Below, piece by piece: positions 1 to 11,600 of a stretch of 64,000 nt of DNA. The stretch covers positions 15,220,286 to 15,284,285 of the forward strand of contig NC_090736.1 in the NCBI RefSeq assembly GCF_036898095.1, given 5' to 3'. The position numbers were made by a program, and so were the translations under genes. A model generated the notes under the pieces. It worked only from the letters and a program-made list of their open reading frames with translations. It was not told the origin of the DNA and ran no database searches. Position 1 is the first letter of the stretch, and each line of letters opens with the position of its first letter. This DNA is from Palaemon carinicauda (lineage: Eukaryota; Arthropoda; Malacostraca; Decapoda; Palaemonidae).

Positions 1-824
1 TAAAAATAAAACTAGGAGAAACTTTATTTTTTTGGGCCATCAGGATAATGTAAACAAAGTTCATGCTCTCACCCATATTTCGTATCTTGAAGATGTATAA
101 CCCCCAAGATTCTACTCCTTGTAGGCTGTTAAGGTGAGATGGTTAAGGAGATGATAAGAATGTCCCCTTTGAATCCATGTTGTGAACTGAAACAGTCAAA
201 CTTTGAATTGCTGCTGCTGCTGCTATAATCCTTGGTGTTTTGAAGGCAGAACCATATAGGCTAAACCAGGCATAGAAGGATGTTGTCTTCATTTCTCACT
301 TTGATAGAAAGTGATGGTATAGAAAATAGAGGGGTGACACTGTTCTCATTCCTGAAATTTGTAACCTTGCTTGAGAGGTCATGAATCTTGCTGATGCTTC
401 TAGAGAAAGCTCATGAGAGGAATATTCTAATGGTTTATGTGGGTTTCTCTCTCTATGAAGAGATCCCTGGTTACAAGTTTAATTGGGCTATATCTTTTTT
501 GAAACAGACATAGTGTCCATTTCAATGATGTGTGTGTGTGTGGTGAAGTCCTAGAATGCAGAAAATTTGCCAGTAGGACTTTCAACCCTTTATCACAGAG
601 ATAGACATCTCACATCCATGAATACCAGAAAGTAGGCAAAACTGAACTGACCTTTGACTGGATTAATATTCTTCCTTGTGTACCAAGGAAAGAAAATATG
701 GTTTGGATGTTCATAGCTTAATTATAGTCTCTTAATAAGGCTAGGTCTTTAAAAAAAGTGGTCTTGGTGAAACCGCCTAATAACCTCTACACATGAAGTT
801 TAAGCATAAGGAAATTTTTGGATG
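1..824. other. No gene seen; probable EMC1 intron
   Basis: There are stops in all frames. Only a short CTG run near 210 and a TG run near 530 stand out. Because EMC1 is already open at its first visible exon, this stretch is probably intronic, by inference only. Confidence 0.4.
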
Positions 825-1964
825 TACAGTAGGGTCCCGAATTATGCGAGAATTTGGTCGATTAATGACCTCGTGTAAATGGAAAATCGCGAATTTCGAA
901 ACACACAACTAACAGAAATAATTCCATTGCGGCCATGGCAACCAGCAATTTGCCTATTCAAATGTGTTTACTACCCATTTTCAATACTTTCTTTGTACTA
1001 TACTGTATTTCTTTATAATATCAAATTGTTCTTGTAAATAAATAAAACATTTAATATACTTTAAAGTTCTAATAACTTGAAAAATGGTTAAAATTACAAC
1101 CAGGATAGGTGTAAACACCATATATTTCCCGTTATAACACAACCCAAAATACAGACAAATTTTAATGTTTGTCATATCTATTGTATAATACAACTGGTGA
1201 ATAGCAAAACCATCACTCTATAGACTAGCTTGTTGTATGATTGAAAATCCAGAATTATCAAAATAAAGGCGATTTTATATCATGCGTTTCCTAAACACGC
1301 TAAAAAGCGCAATAGAAAACGACAACCAATGTTTTGTTTACGTTTATCTCTGATCACAACGAAGAAACAGACGCATTTATACATCTGTGTTTTTGAATTG
1401 ACAGCAATTTTACCAAGTTTAGATTATATGTTGAATTTGTTATTACCAATGTTCTAATTATTTTTTATTAGAACTTTCAAATAAATGAAATGAATGCCAT
1501 TTATGAAATGTTTATCTCTATGATGCCGCCTGAAACGGAAACCTTCCATTTGTTTACGCTCCATCTTCGATCATAATAAACAAACGAATGCATTAAACAC
1601 ACATGATCTAAGTCATAACTAATGATATTACAAACATTTAGTAAACATTATGTTATTACAAATATTTTACTTACCGTATCCATATAAATTCCTAAATTCG
1701 TAGCAAAGCTGGAAATTTTTTTTTCCTTATGCGTTTAATCCACAATAGCAAACTGCCGCAAATGACAGAGTGATAACTTACGATAATTCTAAACTGTTAC
1801 GAAAGATAATTGTCCTTTCCATATCCAAAATACTTTTCCTAACTTCAGTTATAAGTCAACTTGTACCCACCTCAATTATGGATCCATATGCAAAAAAGGT
1901 AAAAGAAAGTACTAGGCCTATTTTTAAAGTCACCGAACAATTAGGTTACCGCTCTAACGTTCGA

Positions 1965-1967
<3 letters not shown>

Positions 1968-2005
<38 letters not shown>
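1968..2005. repeat. (GA)n microsatellite
   Basis: About 19 uninterrupted GA units inside the inverted-repeat element. Confidence 0.98.
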
Positions 2006-2007
<2 letters not shown>

Positions 2008-2458
2008 TGGTTTTAAAGTACTAAACAATAAATATGATAGGTTATAACACATTGGTGTTTATGTAATATTAACTGTATAGATGGTTTGAATAAGTTAAGA
2101 AATAGTGTAAACAATTCTTTGTTATTGTATTCGCGCGGAAGCTAGACATCAGCTGATGTGATCACAGCCAAAAGTAAAACAAAAATAAGTTAGCAATACT
2201 CGATTTTTAAAACACACCCGAAATTTAACAACATAAGTAGCCTACATGTTTTATTATAGCGCAATTGACATTTAAAGAGTAAAAATTTTCTGGAATAGAA
2301 TGGTGTTTCCTAAAAAATAGTGGTTTGCGGACGAAATCGGTTACGTATTTTAAGCTATGATTGAAATGGATGTATACACGGTATAATTTTTTCATTTTGT
2401 ATTTAATTGACACTTCAAGAAAACCAATTTTGGTTTCTTCATCTATTTGTAAGTATTG

Positions 2459-2464
<6 letters not shown>

Positions 2465-2552
<88 letters not shown>
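2465..2552. repeat. (GA)n microsatellite
   Basis: About 44 uninterrupted GA units. Apparent open frames here encode only Arg-Glu or Leu-Ser runs and are not genes. Confidence 0.98.
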
Positions 2553-2554
<2 letters not shown>

Positions 2555-2691
2555 CAGCTGTTGTACTTGAATGCCGTGTTTTTGTTTCGTGTACCCCCTG
2601 AAGCGAGGAATTGATCGCCACAACTAACAATATTCATGTTAATTTCATTCTTAAACTCAAGTTGCCATATGTGAACTATGGTTTTATTTCT

Positions 2692-2694
<3 letters not shown>

Positions 2695-2767
<73 letters not shown>

Positions 2768-2777
2768 TTTCTGCCAT

Positions 2778-2817
<40 letters not shown>
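2695..2817. repeat. (GA)n followed by (CT)n, inverted pair
   Basis: A GA run (2695-2764) and a CT run (2782-2817) are separated by 17 bases. Being complementary, they can form a long hairpin. Confidence 0.97.
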
Positions 2818-2885
2818 GATTTTATTTTACCGTCTACTCTACAAAACCAATGTTTGCAAATCAAATGTATACTGTTTAAAATATG

Positions 2886-2991
2886 ACAAAATATTGACGA
2901 CTCGGTACCGAAGTTTAGGCTATTCACTTCCGATAAACACAAAATATTGACGACTCGTTACCGAAGTTTAGGATATTCACTGCCGATAAAC
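2886..2991. repeat. 53-base tandem duplication
   Basis: Two copies beginning ACAAAATATTGACGACTCG at 2886 and 2939, differing at about three positions. Confidence 0.9.
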
Positions 2992-3484
2992 GAACCCAGT
3001 CTACTCGTGAAAACCTTGAACGCCCAGAGGGAAAAATAAGGCTTTTAAATATACTGTACTAAACAAAAATAGGGCTTTAATATACCATCATTAACACTAC
3101 CATTACAATTATCGTAAGGTTGGAGAAAGATAAAGATTGCCGAGAACGTAACCACATTTCTGTTTACATTTTGTCAGCTGGACTCGCACAGTTAACAGTT
3201 GATTTCATTGTTGATGTGGAATTTTATCCTTAAATAGGCTATTCATTATGAAATTATGTTAATGAAATGTAATGTTAATATTGTTTTGTAACATTTATTA
3301 TAAATCACCGTATTTAGGGCTACCAATATACTTAAAAAGACAATAGATTTGATACATTTTGTAGTGCTTGACTCGCGAACTTTGACCAGCCTCGCGGATA
3401 CAGAAAATTTATTTTTGAAAAATAGCGATCGCGGAAAAGGGGAATCGTGTAATTCGAACACGCTTAATTCGGGACCCTACTGTA

Positions 3485-4198
3485 CTCCTAAAAGGGGGCC
3501 TGATGTAGAAGCTTGTGCCATCAATGAAAACCCTTAAGGACATATGTTAGAAGACTCAGTAGTGTGGCTCGTGGCAAAAGCCCAGATGGTAGAAATTTTG
3601 ATCTTAGAAAGGTTATTAGATTTCTGACCATCTGATAGTGGCATAGGAGCCAAAATTAAATAAGTTTTATATTTCCAGATTTTCACAAGGATGCTTGAAA
3701 TTTGTATTTTCAGGCCACTATTTATGTAAATAACAAACAGTGCTTCTTGATATTGCAGTTGAGATTCTCATAAAAAGATCCCCTTGAGGACTTCCACTCA
3801 ACTGCCATAGTGCTCTACACATATTATGATGAAATGACAATTCTGGATGGAAGAGCTGGGTTTGTTTGCTGGTTGAAATTTTCAGAATTTTATACTATAC
3901 AGTAAGGAACTGCAGTAGTATTTGTTGCTAGTGCTCCTCTGTCCACATAAGGATGTTTACAGCTGAAAGGTATAAATCCTCTGATTTGTTCCAGAGAAAT
4001 GTTGATGCTATCAAATTATCATGCATGACACATGGAATCGTACCTGAGATCTGTTGTTAAAATTACTTATGTCCAAGAAAAACATACATAGGTCCAAGTA
4101 ATTGTCATGGCACCCATGTCTTGAAAAGTCCAAGTATCCTAAACTTGAAGAACAAATGGGTGGGCACCCATTTATTTAAGCTTCTCTAAACAGAATTT
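3485..4198. other. No gene seen
   Basis: Unremarkable AT-rich sequence between two repeat regions. No splice-bounded coding pattern was recognised. Confidence 0.4.
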
Positions 4199-4606
4199 CT
4201 GACAATGGGTGACCAGTTGAACATTTGATATGTTGCTGACAGTGGATCAGTGAAACATTTGATCTGTTTCTGACAGTGGGGTGACCAGTTGAACCACTGA
4301 TCTTTTTCTGCCAGTGGAATAAATGATCTGTTTCTAACAGCGGGTTAGTGGAACAATTGATCTGTTTTTGACAGTGGGTTAGGGGAGCAATTGTTCTGTT
4401 GCTGACAACAATTGATCTGTGTCCGACAGATAGGGTGACCAGTGGAACAATCGATCTGTTTGTGACAGCTGGCCAGTAGAACCATTGATCTTTTTCTGAC
4501 AGTGGACCAGTGGAACAATTGATCTTTTACTGTCAATGGCCAGTGTAACAATTGATTGGGTTTTTGACAATGGGGTGATCAGTGGAACAATTTATCTGTT
4601 TCTGAC
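4199..4606. repeat. Degenerate ~40-45 bp tandem repeat
   Basis: Roughly ten decayed copies of a unit like GTGGAACAATTGATCTGTTT followed by CTGACAGTGG and often GGTGACCA. Spacing varies through small indels. Minus-strand frames across it are products of the repeat. Confidence 0.8.
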
Positions 4607-5233
4607 GTTCTATTGGTAGAAGCATCCCACCTGTGGTGTCTATCAACAGTTTTAGATACATTGCTCTCACAGTCCTTGATAAGTCAAATTTCTTTCAATT
4701 CATTAGGAAATCTAAATTTTGGCACATTTCAAGGGGTAATTAAAAGTGACGTTGGAAGTACCGTAGGGAGGTCAGATCGAGCTATCCCCAGATCCAACTA
4801 CTATGTGTACTGGGGTGTGAATCCTGATGGACATGAGGAGTAGTGGCCAGAGTAATGCCAAGGGTTTAAAAGTTATAAGCATTGCCTTTTCAAACAAGAT
4901 ATATGAAGATTTCTGAACGTTTGTGCACTGTGGTCTTTAAATAGTCTTCCTTGAAAGCTTCTTTACATATGGAGTCAAGGTCCAAAATTACTGTCTTCAT
5001 CCTAAAAGTTATATTTTGTGAGTGAAATTAGCAGGCTGAGGTTACTGGTGGAAACCTATTCTCTGCCACTTGTCAGAGGGATTGAGGTACCACAAACAGA
5101 AGACTGAAATCCCATGAAATGTTTGTTACTAATTTTACCTTTACATACAAGGCAAGAACTTTGAACCAGAAGTGTACAATTCTAAACGAGATCTAAGGTA
5201 AGTGGGGGTCGTCTCCAGAAATGATAGTCAGTA

Positions 5234-6440
5234 CAGTGATACCCTGAGATACAAATTTAATTTGTTCCATGAGCGCCGACGTGTCTAAAAAAATTGTATC
5301 TTAAAATAATGATTTCCATTTTAATTAAAAGAAACAGAATTACTGTAATCCGTTCCAAGGGTAAAAAATTTACCCAAAGCAAGCTAAGATTATGCTCAAA
5401 TTACACTAAACAATCACTAAAGAAAGGTAAATACAACAGTGATGACATGGAAATTGATATGTAATGATAAATTTTAATAAAAACAAAATAATAGTTGTAC
5501 TCACAGCCTAGGCGAGTTCTAGCGTACAGGATGCATGCAAGGAGGAGGGAGGGAGAGAAGCAAGGCTACCACGCACACACACACGATATGGTAGCTGCAG
5601 AAAGCGGCAAGATAAACACAATTAAAACGTTGTATGAGCATACTGAATGCTTAATATTTAAGGCTTTCATTTTTTAAGAATGAAGAGTAAAAATCAATAA
5701 AAAAAATAGAGTTGTGCAATTGCTGCTTCGCCATGCCTTACGACTAAGTGGATGCCAGTTCGTTTTTTTAAATTTTCAAACCTGCCACGGCTGGCTTTAA
5801 ACTCATCTCCAGTGCCTTACGATGACTCTCCTCCCTCCTCAGCTGCATCCCGTTTCACAAGCCATTTCCTTTTCTTTATCCATATCAAAAGTAGGCACTC
5901 CATCTCATTATGCAAATCAGAACTCAACTTTTACATAATAGTTATGCCTTTAGAAGGCTGGACCTTCTTTATTGCATCCTTTATTTGAGAATGGTGGATA
6001 TGGTGGACGCGGTGCGGTCATATTCAGCGGCCAAATCAAAGATTCTCACACCTCGTTCATGCTTTCCTATTATCTCATGCTTTATATTTCCATTGAGATA
6101 ATTTTCATGGTTTTCTTTTCTTATCCCCATCCTTGTCCTTAGAGTTAAGACCCATGGTTCACACAATAAATATTAATAAAATAAAGGAACACGAGAATTG
6201 TGAACACAACACAACATTTTCTATACGACGACAATGAACACACTGGGAGAGAGAAGTTCAGGTAACCTCGGGTGCCGATTGAGCGTTTGGATCGACTTGG
6301 GTAGCGGAACGAACACACTGCTTCTTACCAATGGCGTTGCGCAATTTATGAAATTGTATCTAAAAAAAATCGTCGTATCTTAAGCCATATATAAAGATAC
6401 AATGTATCGTCGTACTTTAAAAAAAATTGTATCTTATTGC
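5234..6440 (-). mobile_element. Tigger/pogo-like DNA transposon remnant
   Basis: The left end reads CAGTGATACCCTGAGATAC and is preceded by TA (5232-5233), as expected for pogo-type ends. Subterminal GTATCTTA motifs recur near 6350-6435, but no clean right inverted repeat remains. The coding remnant is on the minus strand, so the transposase start lies toward 6170 and its body toward 5700. Confidence 0.75.
5740..6166 (-). pseudogene. Tigger-type transposase N-terminus (CENP-B-like HTH), broken
   Basis: Transposases of this type bind the element's ends through an N-terminal psq/CENP-B pair of helix-turn-helix domains and then cut with a DDE domain. Reading minus from 6166, the frame contains IIGKHERGVRIFDLAAEYDR then TASTISTILK, the classic first HTH, and stops at once. 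In another frame near 5750-5800 the motif EFKASRGRFENLKKRTGI appears, the second (Tc5-type) HTH with the family's SRGWF-like core. Frame changes and stops separate the two, and no DDE domain is seen. It is a decayed copy. Confidence 0.85.
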
Positions 6441-6729
6441 ATTTGTAATGTTATTGCTAAACAAAGCCTCGTACTGATCTACATTAGCGACCGCCAAAAC
6501 TTCCTGAGACGAGTTCCCATTATTATTTATTAAGACATTTGGTAGCTTTTGTTCAGTACTGTCTTTTATGTCTGCCCCTCTCCAGTTAACTTCTTGACAA
6601 ACCAAAATGTTCTTTTTTCCCAGGGCAAAACAATTACTGCTGATTTTATGGTGATGGCCACAAAGTAATAACATTTGGTTGTCTTATCTTTTGGTGCCTA
6701 GGTGTCTCAATAGCCTGTCAGTTTTGAGT

Positions 6730-7181
6730 GTAGGGATACTGAATTGCTCACTGTACTTTCCTTGGTTTGCTTTGACCAGGTGTGATGCTGTCTATGGAAC
6801 AGTGCTGTGTTAAAGTTTTTTCATGGCCCTCCTGGTGGTAACCAAGTTTGGTGCGTCGTGCATACCCTTGATGAGGTATGCTGGAAATTAATTTCCATTA
6901 TGTTAAGGGATCTTTCTATATCTACTATGTGCTGAAGCAGGTCCTCTTTAAACTTGTAGGGATACTGAATTGCTCGCTGTAATTTCCTTGGTTTGCTTTG
7001 ACCAGGTGTGATGCTGTCTATGGAACAGTGCTGTGTTAAAGTTTTTTCATGGCCCTCCTGGTGGTAACCAAGTTTGGTGCGTCGTGCATATCCTTGATGA
7101 GGTATGCTGGAAATTAATTTCCATTATGTTAAGGGATCTTTCTATATCTACTATGTGCTGAAGCAGGTCCTCTTTAAACTT
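6730..7181. repeat. 226-bp tandem duplication
   Basis: Two head-to-tail copies (6730-6955 and 6956-7181), both starting GTAGGGATACTGAATTGCTC and ending CAGGTCCTCTTTAAACTT, with about three substitutions. The near identity points to a recent event. Confidence 0.95.
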
Positions 7182-7313
7182 TCATCTCTCTTCCTCTAAA
7201 CAAATAATTGTGGAAAAGTAGAAAATCTTCCAAAAGAATAGAATAAAGGGCTCATCCAAGTCAGGCAATGAGAAATTTATCCTTGGAAACATCTTTTGAA
7301 GAATGCTGGCTAT

Positions 7314-7412
7314 AAGAGAGTACAAGGTACTGATGCTCCTACCAGGTAAGAGAGTACAGGGTACTGATGCTCCTACCAGGTAAGAGAGTACAGGGTACTG
7401 ATGGCACCTACC
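7314..7412. repeat. 34-bp short tandem repeat, ~2.8 copies
   Basis: Unit AAGAGAGTACAGGGTACTGA plus TGCTCCTACCAGGT, starting at 7314, 7348 and 7382. The last copy is degenerate. Confidence 0.9.
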
Positions 7413-7414
7413 AC

Positions 7415-9666
7415 GAAAGTACTGATGACCCCGAGTATCCTTTTCTGAATTTTAGCCTTTACCAACAGTTCCCATAGAAACTTCTCTCAGTTGTACCAAT
7501 CATGAAGAAAGTTGATGGACCTGTATAGAGCAACTGGCAATACAATAGAATTTCCTTAGGTGGGAATCTAGATGAGCAAATAATTCATGTTTTGCTGTGG
7601 AAACAAACCTTATTTCTTATATTGTTTCATAGTGAAAATTTTGCAAACTCAGCCCAATGTGTTATGAAAAGAGAGGCCCCATTTTGTTGAGCTGAATCAA
7701 CTTCAAGTATGATGATGTTATTGGTATCTTGTAGAAAAAACCTCCTATATATTTTTGATGGACCTTCATCTTTTGCTCATGGTAGAAGTGTTTTTTTGGA
7801 GAGAAAGCTGCTTTTTCATTTCAAGGATACCTGTTTCTATTGATCTTAGGGAAGATCAAGCACTCCTGCTCTTTCATGGAGTTTGCACATTTCTAAGGTA
7901 ATGATTTGAGAGTAAAATGTCACTCTTTATGAACAAAGTACTATTGAAGCCCTTGCTGCAAGAAAATAACTCACCAAATTGTGGATTGCCACTGATTATC
8001 TCACGTTTCTGAAATAGGCATATGCACAGAGTCCTTGCCATAAACTGTCACATAAATAGTTTATGGTAATGTCGTAGATCGCATCTCAACGTTAACAAGG
8101 TCTGGGAACTTGATCCATTGACATGAGAGCAAGGCTGGAGCTTGAGTTTGAATTGAGTAGGTAGCCAGCACCAAGGCTAATGTTGGACACAAGTGTGTAG
8201 CTGGACGTAAATATGCAACCAGAGGCTTGATTTTGATGGAAAGCAGAGGTGTGATATTGTACTTTGCCCCTGCTATTGAAATGTGGCTGTAATCCTTCTC
8301 GTTGTTAGTATTAGAAGTAAGACTGGAACGTGAGACATGGCTAGAAAGTTATGGTACTTGAAATCTCCGTAAATCGTGAAAGAGTTTTTAATGTTGACCG
8401 GTTGGCAGAGTCACAAAAGGTAAGACATCTAGCCGTGGATACTTGAAGGGACTGCATGCACATGCACTAACCAACTTGCGGCAACTTACTAACTTTCTTT
8501 TTTAGTCATCTTGATTATGGTGTCACAAATTTACTCTGACTCATGAAATAGACTATATAAAGGTTTCTGGGTTTGTGAGGAAATTACTTAATGTTCCGCA
8601 GTCATTCTTAAAACTAACAGTGAATCCTTTCCATAGACTCTAAGCCAACATTTTATGAAGAATCAAGTAAGATCTAATATTGTAGTGTTGAGATCATTTG
8701 CAGTAAAGTATTTTGTATGCTAAAGTTGTTGTCTGGTGAAACTGAACATGAATTGTTGTAGCATTACTGTAATGCTTTGCTACTATCAAGGAGATGTATG
8801 TTTTTTTGTGCATTTGGAATTGATTTTAATGTTTACTTAGCTAAAGTACTGTATACAAAGTTGCCATTTTCAGGTATTTTCTTAAAAGTACACAAGGCTG
8901 ATGTTTTTATATACTGTACTTTCAATAATGTTTTAAGGTTTTACTCATATAGGCTTATTAGATAAGTAGCCCATTAATTTTTTGTCCGGGTGTAACAGCA
9001 TTTGCAAAACAGAAAACTAATCCCTGTAACTCATCTTTTGGGCATTAATTTAAGATTAGAAATTTTTGATGCTTAGGAGGTTTTGTTAAAGTACAATAAC
9101 TTTTTTCATCAGGATTGCAGATTTTGGCTAATTTTACCATATATACTGGGCCAATAATTACCCAAGACTAACTTGTTTGATAAGCCAAAAATGTTAGAAA
9201 AAATCTGTCGTCTTTTATAATTAATTTTCAGATAAACTTCATGCATATATGCCCACATTTGTTGTCTTTATATGGCCCACACATTGCACTCCTTAATCTA
9301 ACTACTGGTAATAATGATAATGATTCATATTTTTATTAATATTAGTAATAGCATGGCACATGCTCCCCTTGAACCCTCAGGTACTAAGGGTCCAGTTACT
9401 AATGAATCACATGTCTCATCACTGTAGCAGTTTGTACATGAGGCTGCGAGAGATCAGTCAGTCTGGGAAGCAGAAAATTGTTATATGAGAGATTTCTAAA
9501 AAGATACTTTTTATTATATAAGACATTTTGTTTTCATCATCATAACTCTATCACTCTGCTATATTCCAAGATGCATTTCTAATCTTAATGTGCGGGTCAA
9601 GCCCAGACTACTTGAACGCTCCAGAGTTTTGATCAAAACATGAAGGATTCAGGAGAACACTTGGGA
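7415..9666. other. No gene seen; probable intron
   Basis: There are only short chance frames, such as one at 8777-8965 with no similarity I recognise. No repeat longer than a few bases was noticed. Confidence 0.4.
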
Positions 9667-9864
9667 ACTATAGTCAATTTCTTTTAGCAATGCAGATTTG
9701 CACCGACTCGCAGCGGTGCCCTTTTAGCTCGGAAAAGTTTCCTGATCGCTGATTGGTTGGCAAGATAATTCTAACCAATCAGCGATCAGGAAACTTTTCC
9801 GAGCTAAAAGGGCACCGCTGCGAGTTGGTGCAAATCTGCCTCGATAAAAGAAATGGACTATAGT
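9667..9864. mobile_element. Fold-back element (near-perfect 92-bp inverted arms)
   Basis: The left arm 9667-9758 and right arm 9773-9864 are reverse complements. The inner part from GCAGATTTGCACC to GATTGGTT differs by one base and the outer part ACTATAGTC...TCTTTTA by a few. The loop is about 14 bases. The arrangement fits a hairpin MITE; its superfamily is not clear, and no convincing target duplication is seen. Confidence 0.85.
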
Positions 9865-10439
9865 AAGTGATAGAACTTAAGACAGGTAATTCAGGTGATA
9901 TATAAGAACATGGCTCTGCTGTTCCCATCAATGATGGAAACTGGAGATGTCTGATCAAATGCTGATATTGCTACAGGTGCTCAAAAGGGATGTACATTGA
10001 TGGATACAAGAAGTTGCAGGTGGTAGGTGTGGCGAGTTACTGTTGCTCCTCTACTTTTTGTTAAGCAAAAAGAGTTCAGCGTCTGGGGACAGTTGTAGTT
10101 AATTACCAAATGGGGTCATATATGAGTGATGGAGTTGTAATTGAGTAAAATCACCAAAATGGCTTGCACAATAAACATTACTTCTCCTTGATTGTGGTCA
10201 TGGTGTTTTTGATGTGTCAAGATAATAGATGTTATAATCAACTAAGCAGTAAATTGATCGTACAGCAGTATAGTAGTTTGATACTATCTTTACTGAAGGT
10301 TGTAAAGCTTCAACAAACAGGGTATTGTCCTTCTTCTGTCCAGGTATCATAAATTTTGATTTTGAAATCAAGATTTGATAGTATTGTACTTTGATAGATG
10401 AAGTAAAATTTTCCCAGATATAATCAAGATTTTGAGAGT
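9865..10439. other. No gene seen
   Basis: AT-rich sequence without a supported feature between the fold-back element and a degenerate repeat array. Confidence 0.4.
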
Positions 10440-11010
10440 TTCAGAAAGACACGTAGAATTTGCTTTTAAGCAATTTTTCCGTTATTTTTCCCCCATTACT
10501 GTTTGGTAGAATATACTTTTAACACATACTTCTCTTTATTTTTTTTCTGGTAGAATTATGCTTTCAAGTGAGCTTTCCCTCTATTTTTTTTTTTTCCAGT
10601 GCTCTCAGGTAGAAATTAGTTTCAAGTAATCTTTTTTTTTTTTCCTGTAATTTGAGATAGAATTTCCTTTCAACTAATTTTCCTCTTTTATTTTGTTCAC
10701 AGTACTTTCAGGCAGAATTTAATTTCAAGTGATTTCTCCCTTTATTATTTCCTGTGTACTTTTAGGTAGAATTGACTTTCAAATCATCTCTCGTTTTTTC
10801 CCGCAGAACATTTGCTTTAGGTGATTTTTTCCTAGTACTTTCAGGTAGAACTTGCTTTCAAGTTATTTTCCCCTTTATATCTCTCAATACTCTTGGGTAG
10901 AATTCGGTTGTAAGTTATTTTCCATTTATATCTTTCCCCAATACAGTACTGTACTTTCAGGTAGACCCTACCTGTTTAAAGTTATTTTTCCTTTCATTTA
11001 TTTTAACATT
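10440..11010. repeat. Degenerate ~55-65 bp tandem repeat
   Basis: About nine decayed copies of a unit with the core TTTCAGGTAGAATTTACTTT, then CAAGTGATTTTCCC and a T-rich tail. The repeated TTTCAG core creates many splice-acceptor-like sites a few hundred bases before the genuine acceptor at 11430. Confidence 0.75.
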
Positions 11011-11430
11011 TGGTTTTCCCCCTTTATTTTTCCCTCATAATTTTTTTTGATTTATTGTTTATCATTTAATTCATTATTAAATACTGTAAGATATTTTTGT
11101 TGGAAAGAAACAAGACAATATTTTGATATTTGTATTTTTTTGAGCATTTTACAATACTTAGCTGCAATACAGGGTGTCCAAGAGATATTTTAGTGATCTT
11201 CCTTTGTAATTAAATAAGGAGTTACCTATTTTTTACCACCTGTTTTTTAACGTGTTTTTTTTTTTCATTTTAATATCCTTGATTACTCTTTCATGCATTA
11301 CCGAGGTATTTTGCCCAATTTGGCCTTATCATATCATTGACATAGGTCTTTTAATGAATGCTGTACATACTGCGTAGAAATCTTTTGCTCTCGTTTTATA
11401 TACATTACTTATTCTGACTGCATTTCTTAG

Positions 11431-11600
11431 GTTTGGTTGGTAGCTTTGTCCATCGTGTAAAAACCCAGTGCACTCAGATTGCACATTGGGTTAGTGCTTT
11501 ATTGGGAAATAAAGATTCCTTTGAAGAATCATTTGGCACGCTCACCAGAGATCAGTTGAATCTACGTAAATTACTAGTGGTTGCAACAAGCAGTGGCAAG
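11431..11600 (+). CDS. EMC1: EMC1 exon (first in window)
   Basis: The acceptor is a pyrimidine-rich tract ending TTCTTAG at 11430 and the donor is AAG/GTAAGA at 11601. The first two bases complete a codon started in an exon upstream of the window, after which the frame reads LVGSFVHRV and ends [10 protein letters not shown]. It corresponds to the EMC1 segment just before the second half of the lumenal propeller region. A short inverted-repeat element begins 16 bases after the donor. Confidence 0.93.

Larger units (their letters stand above)
827..3482. mobile_element. TA-flanked terminal-inverted-repeat DNA element (pogo/Tc1-mariner type, non-coding)
   Basis: The left end CAGTAGGGTCCCGAATTA at 827 is repeated as reverse complement at the right end (3465-3482), with 21 of 22 terminal bases matching. 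Both ends are flanked by TA (825-826 and 3483-3484), the duplication made by Tc1/mariner/pogo transposases. The CAGT start also fits that superfamily. Subterminal sequence is partly shared between the ends. No transposase frame is seen; the interior holds three GA arrays, one CT array and a 53-base direct duplication. It is probably a non-autonomous copy. Confidence 0.7.

Noticed and set aside
2225..2942. Open frames of Leu-Ser or Arg-Glu repeats on both strands
   Set aside because: They are products of the GA/CT arrays.
4345..4570. Minus-strand frames with repeated DQLFHW-like phrases
   Set aside because: They arise from the degenerate tandem repeat; the phrases follow the DNA period.
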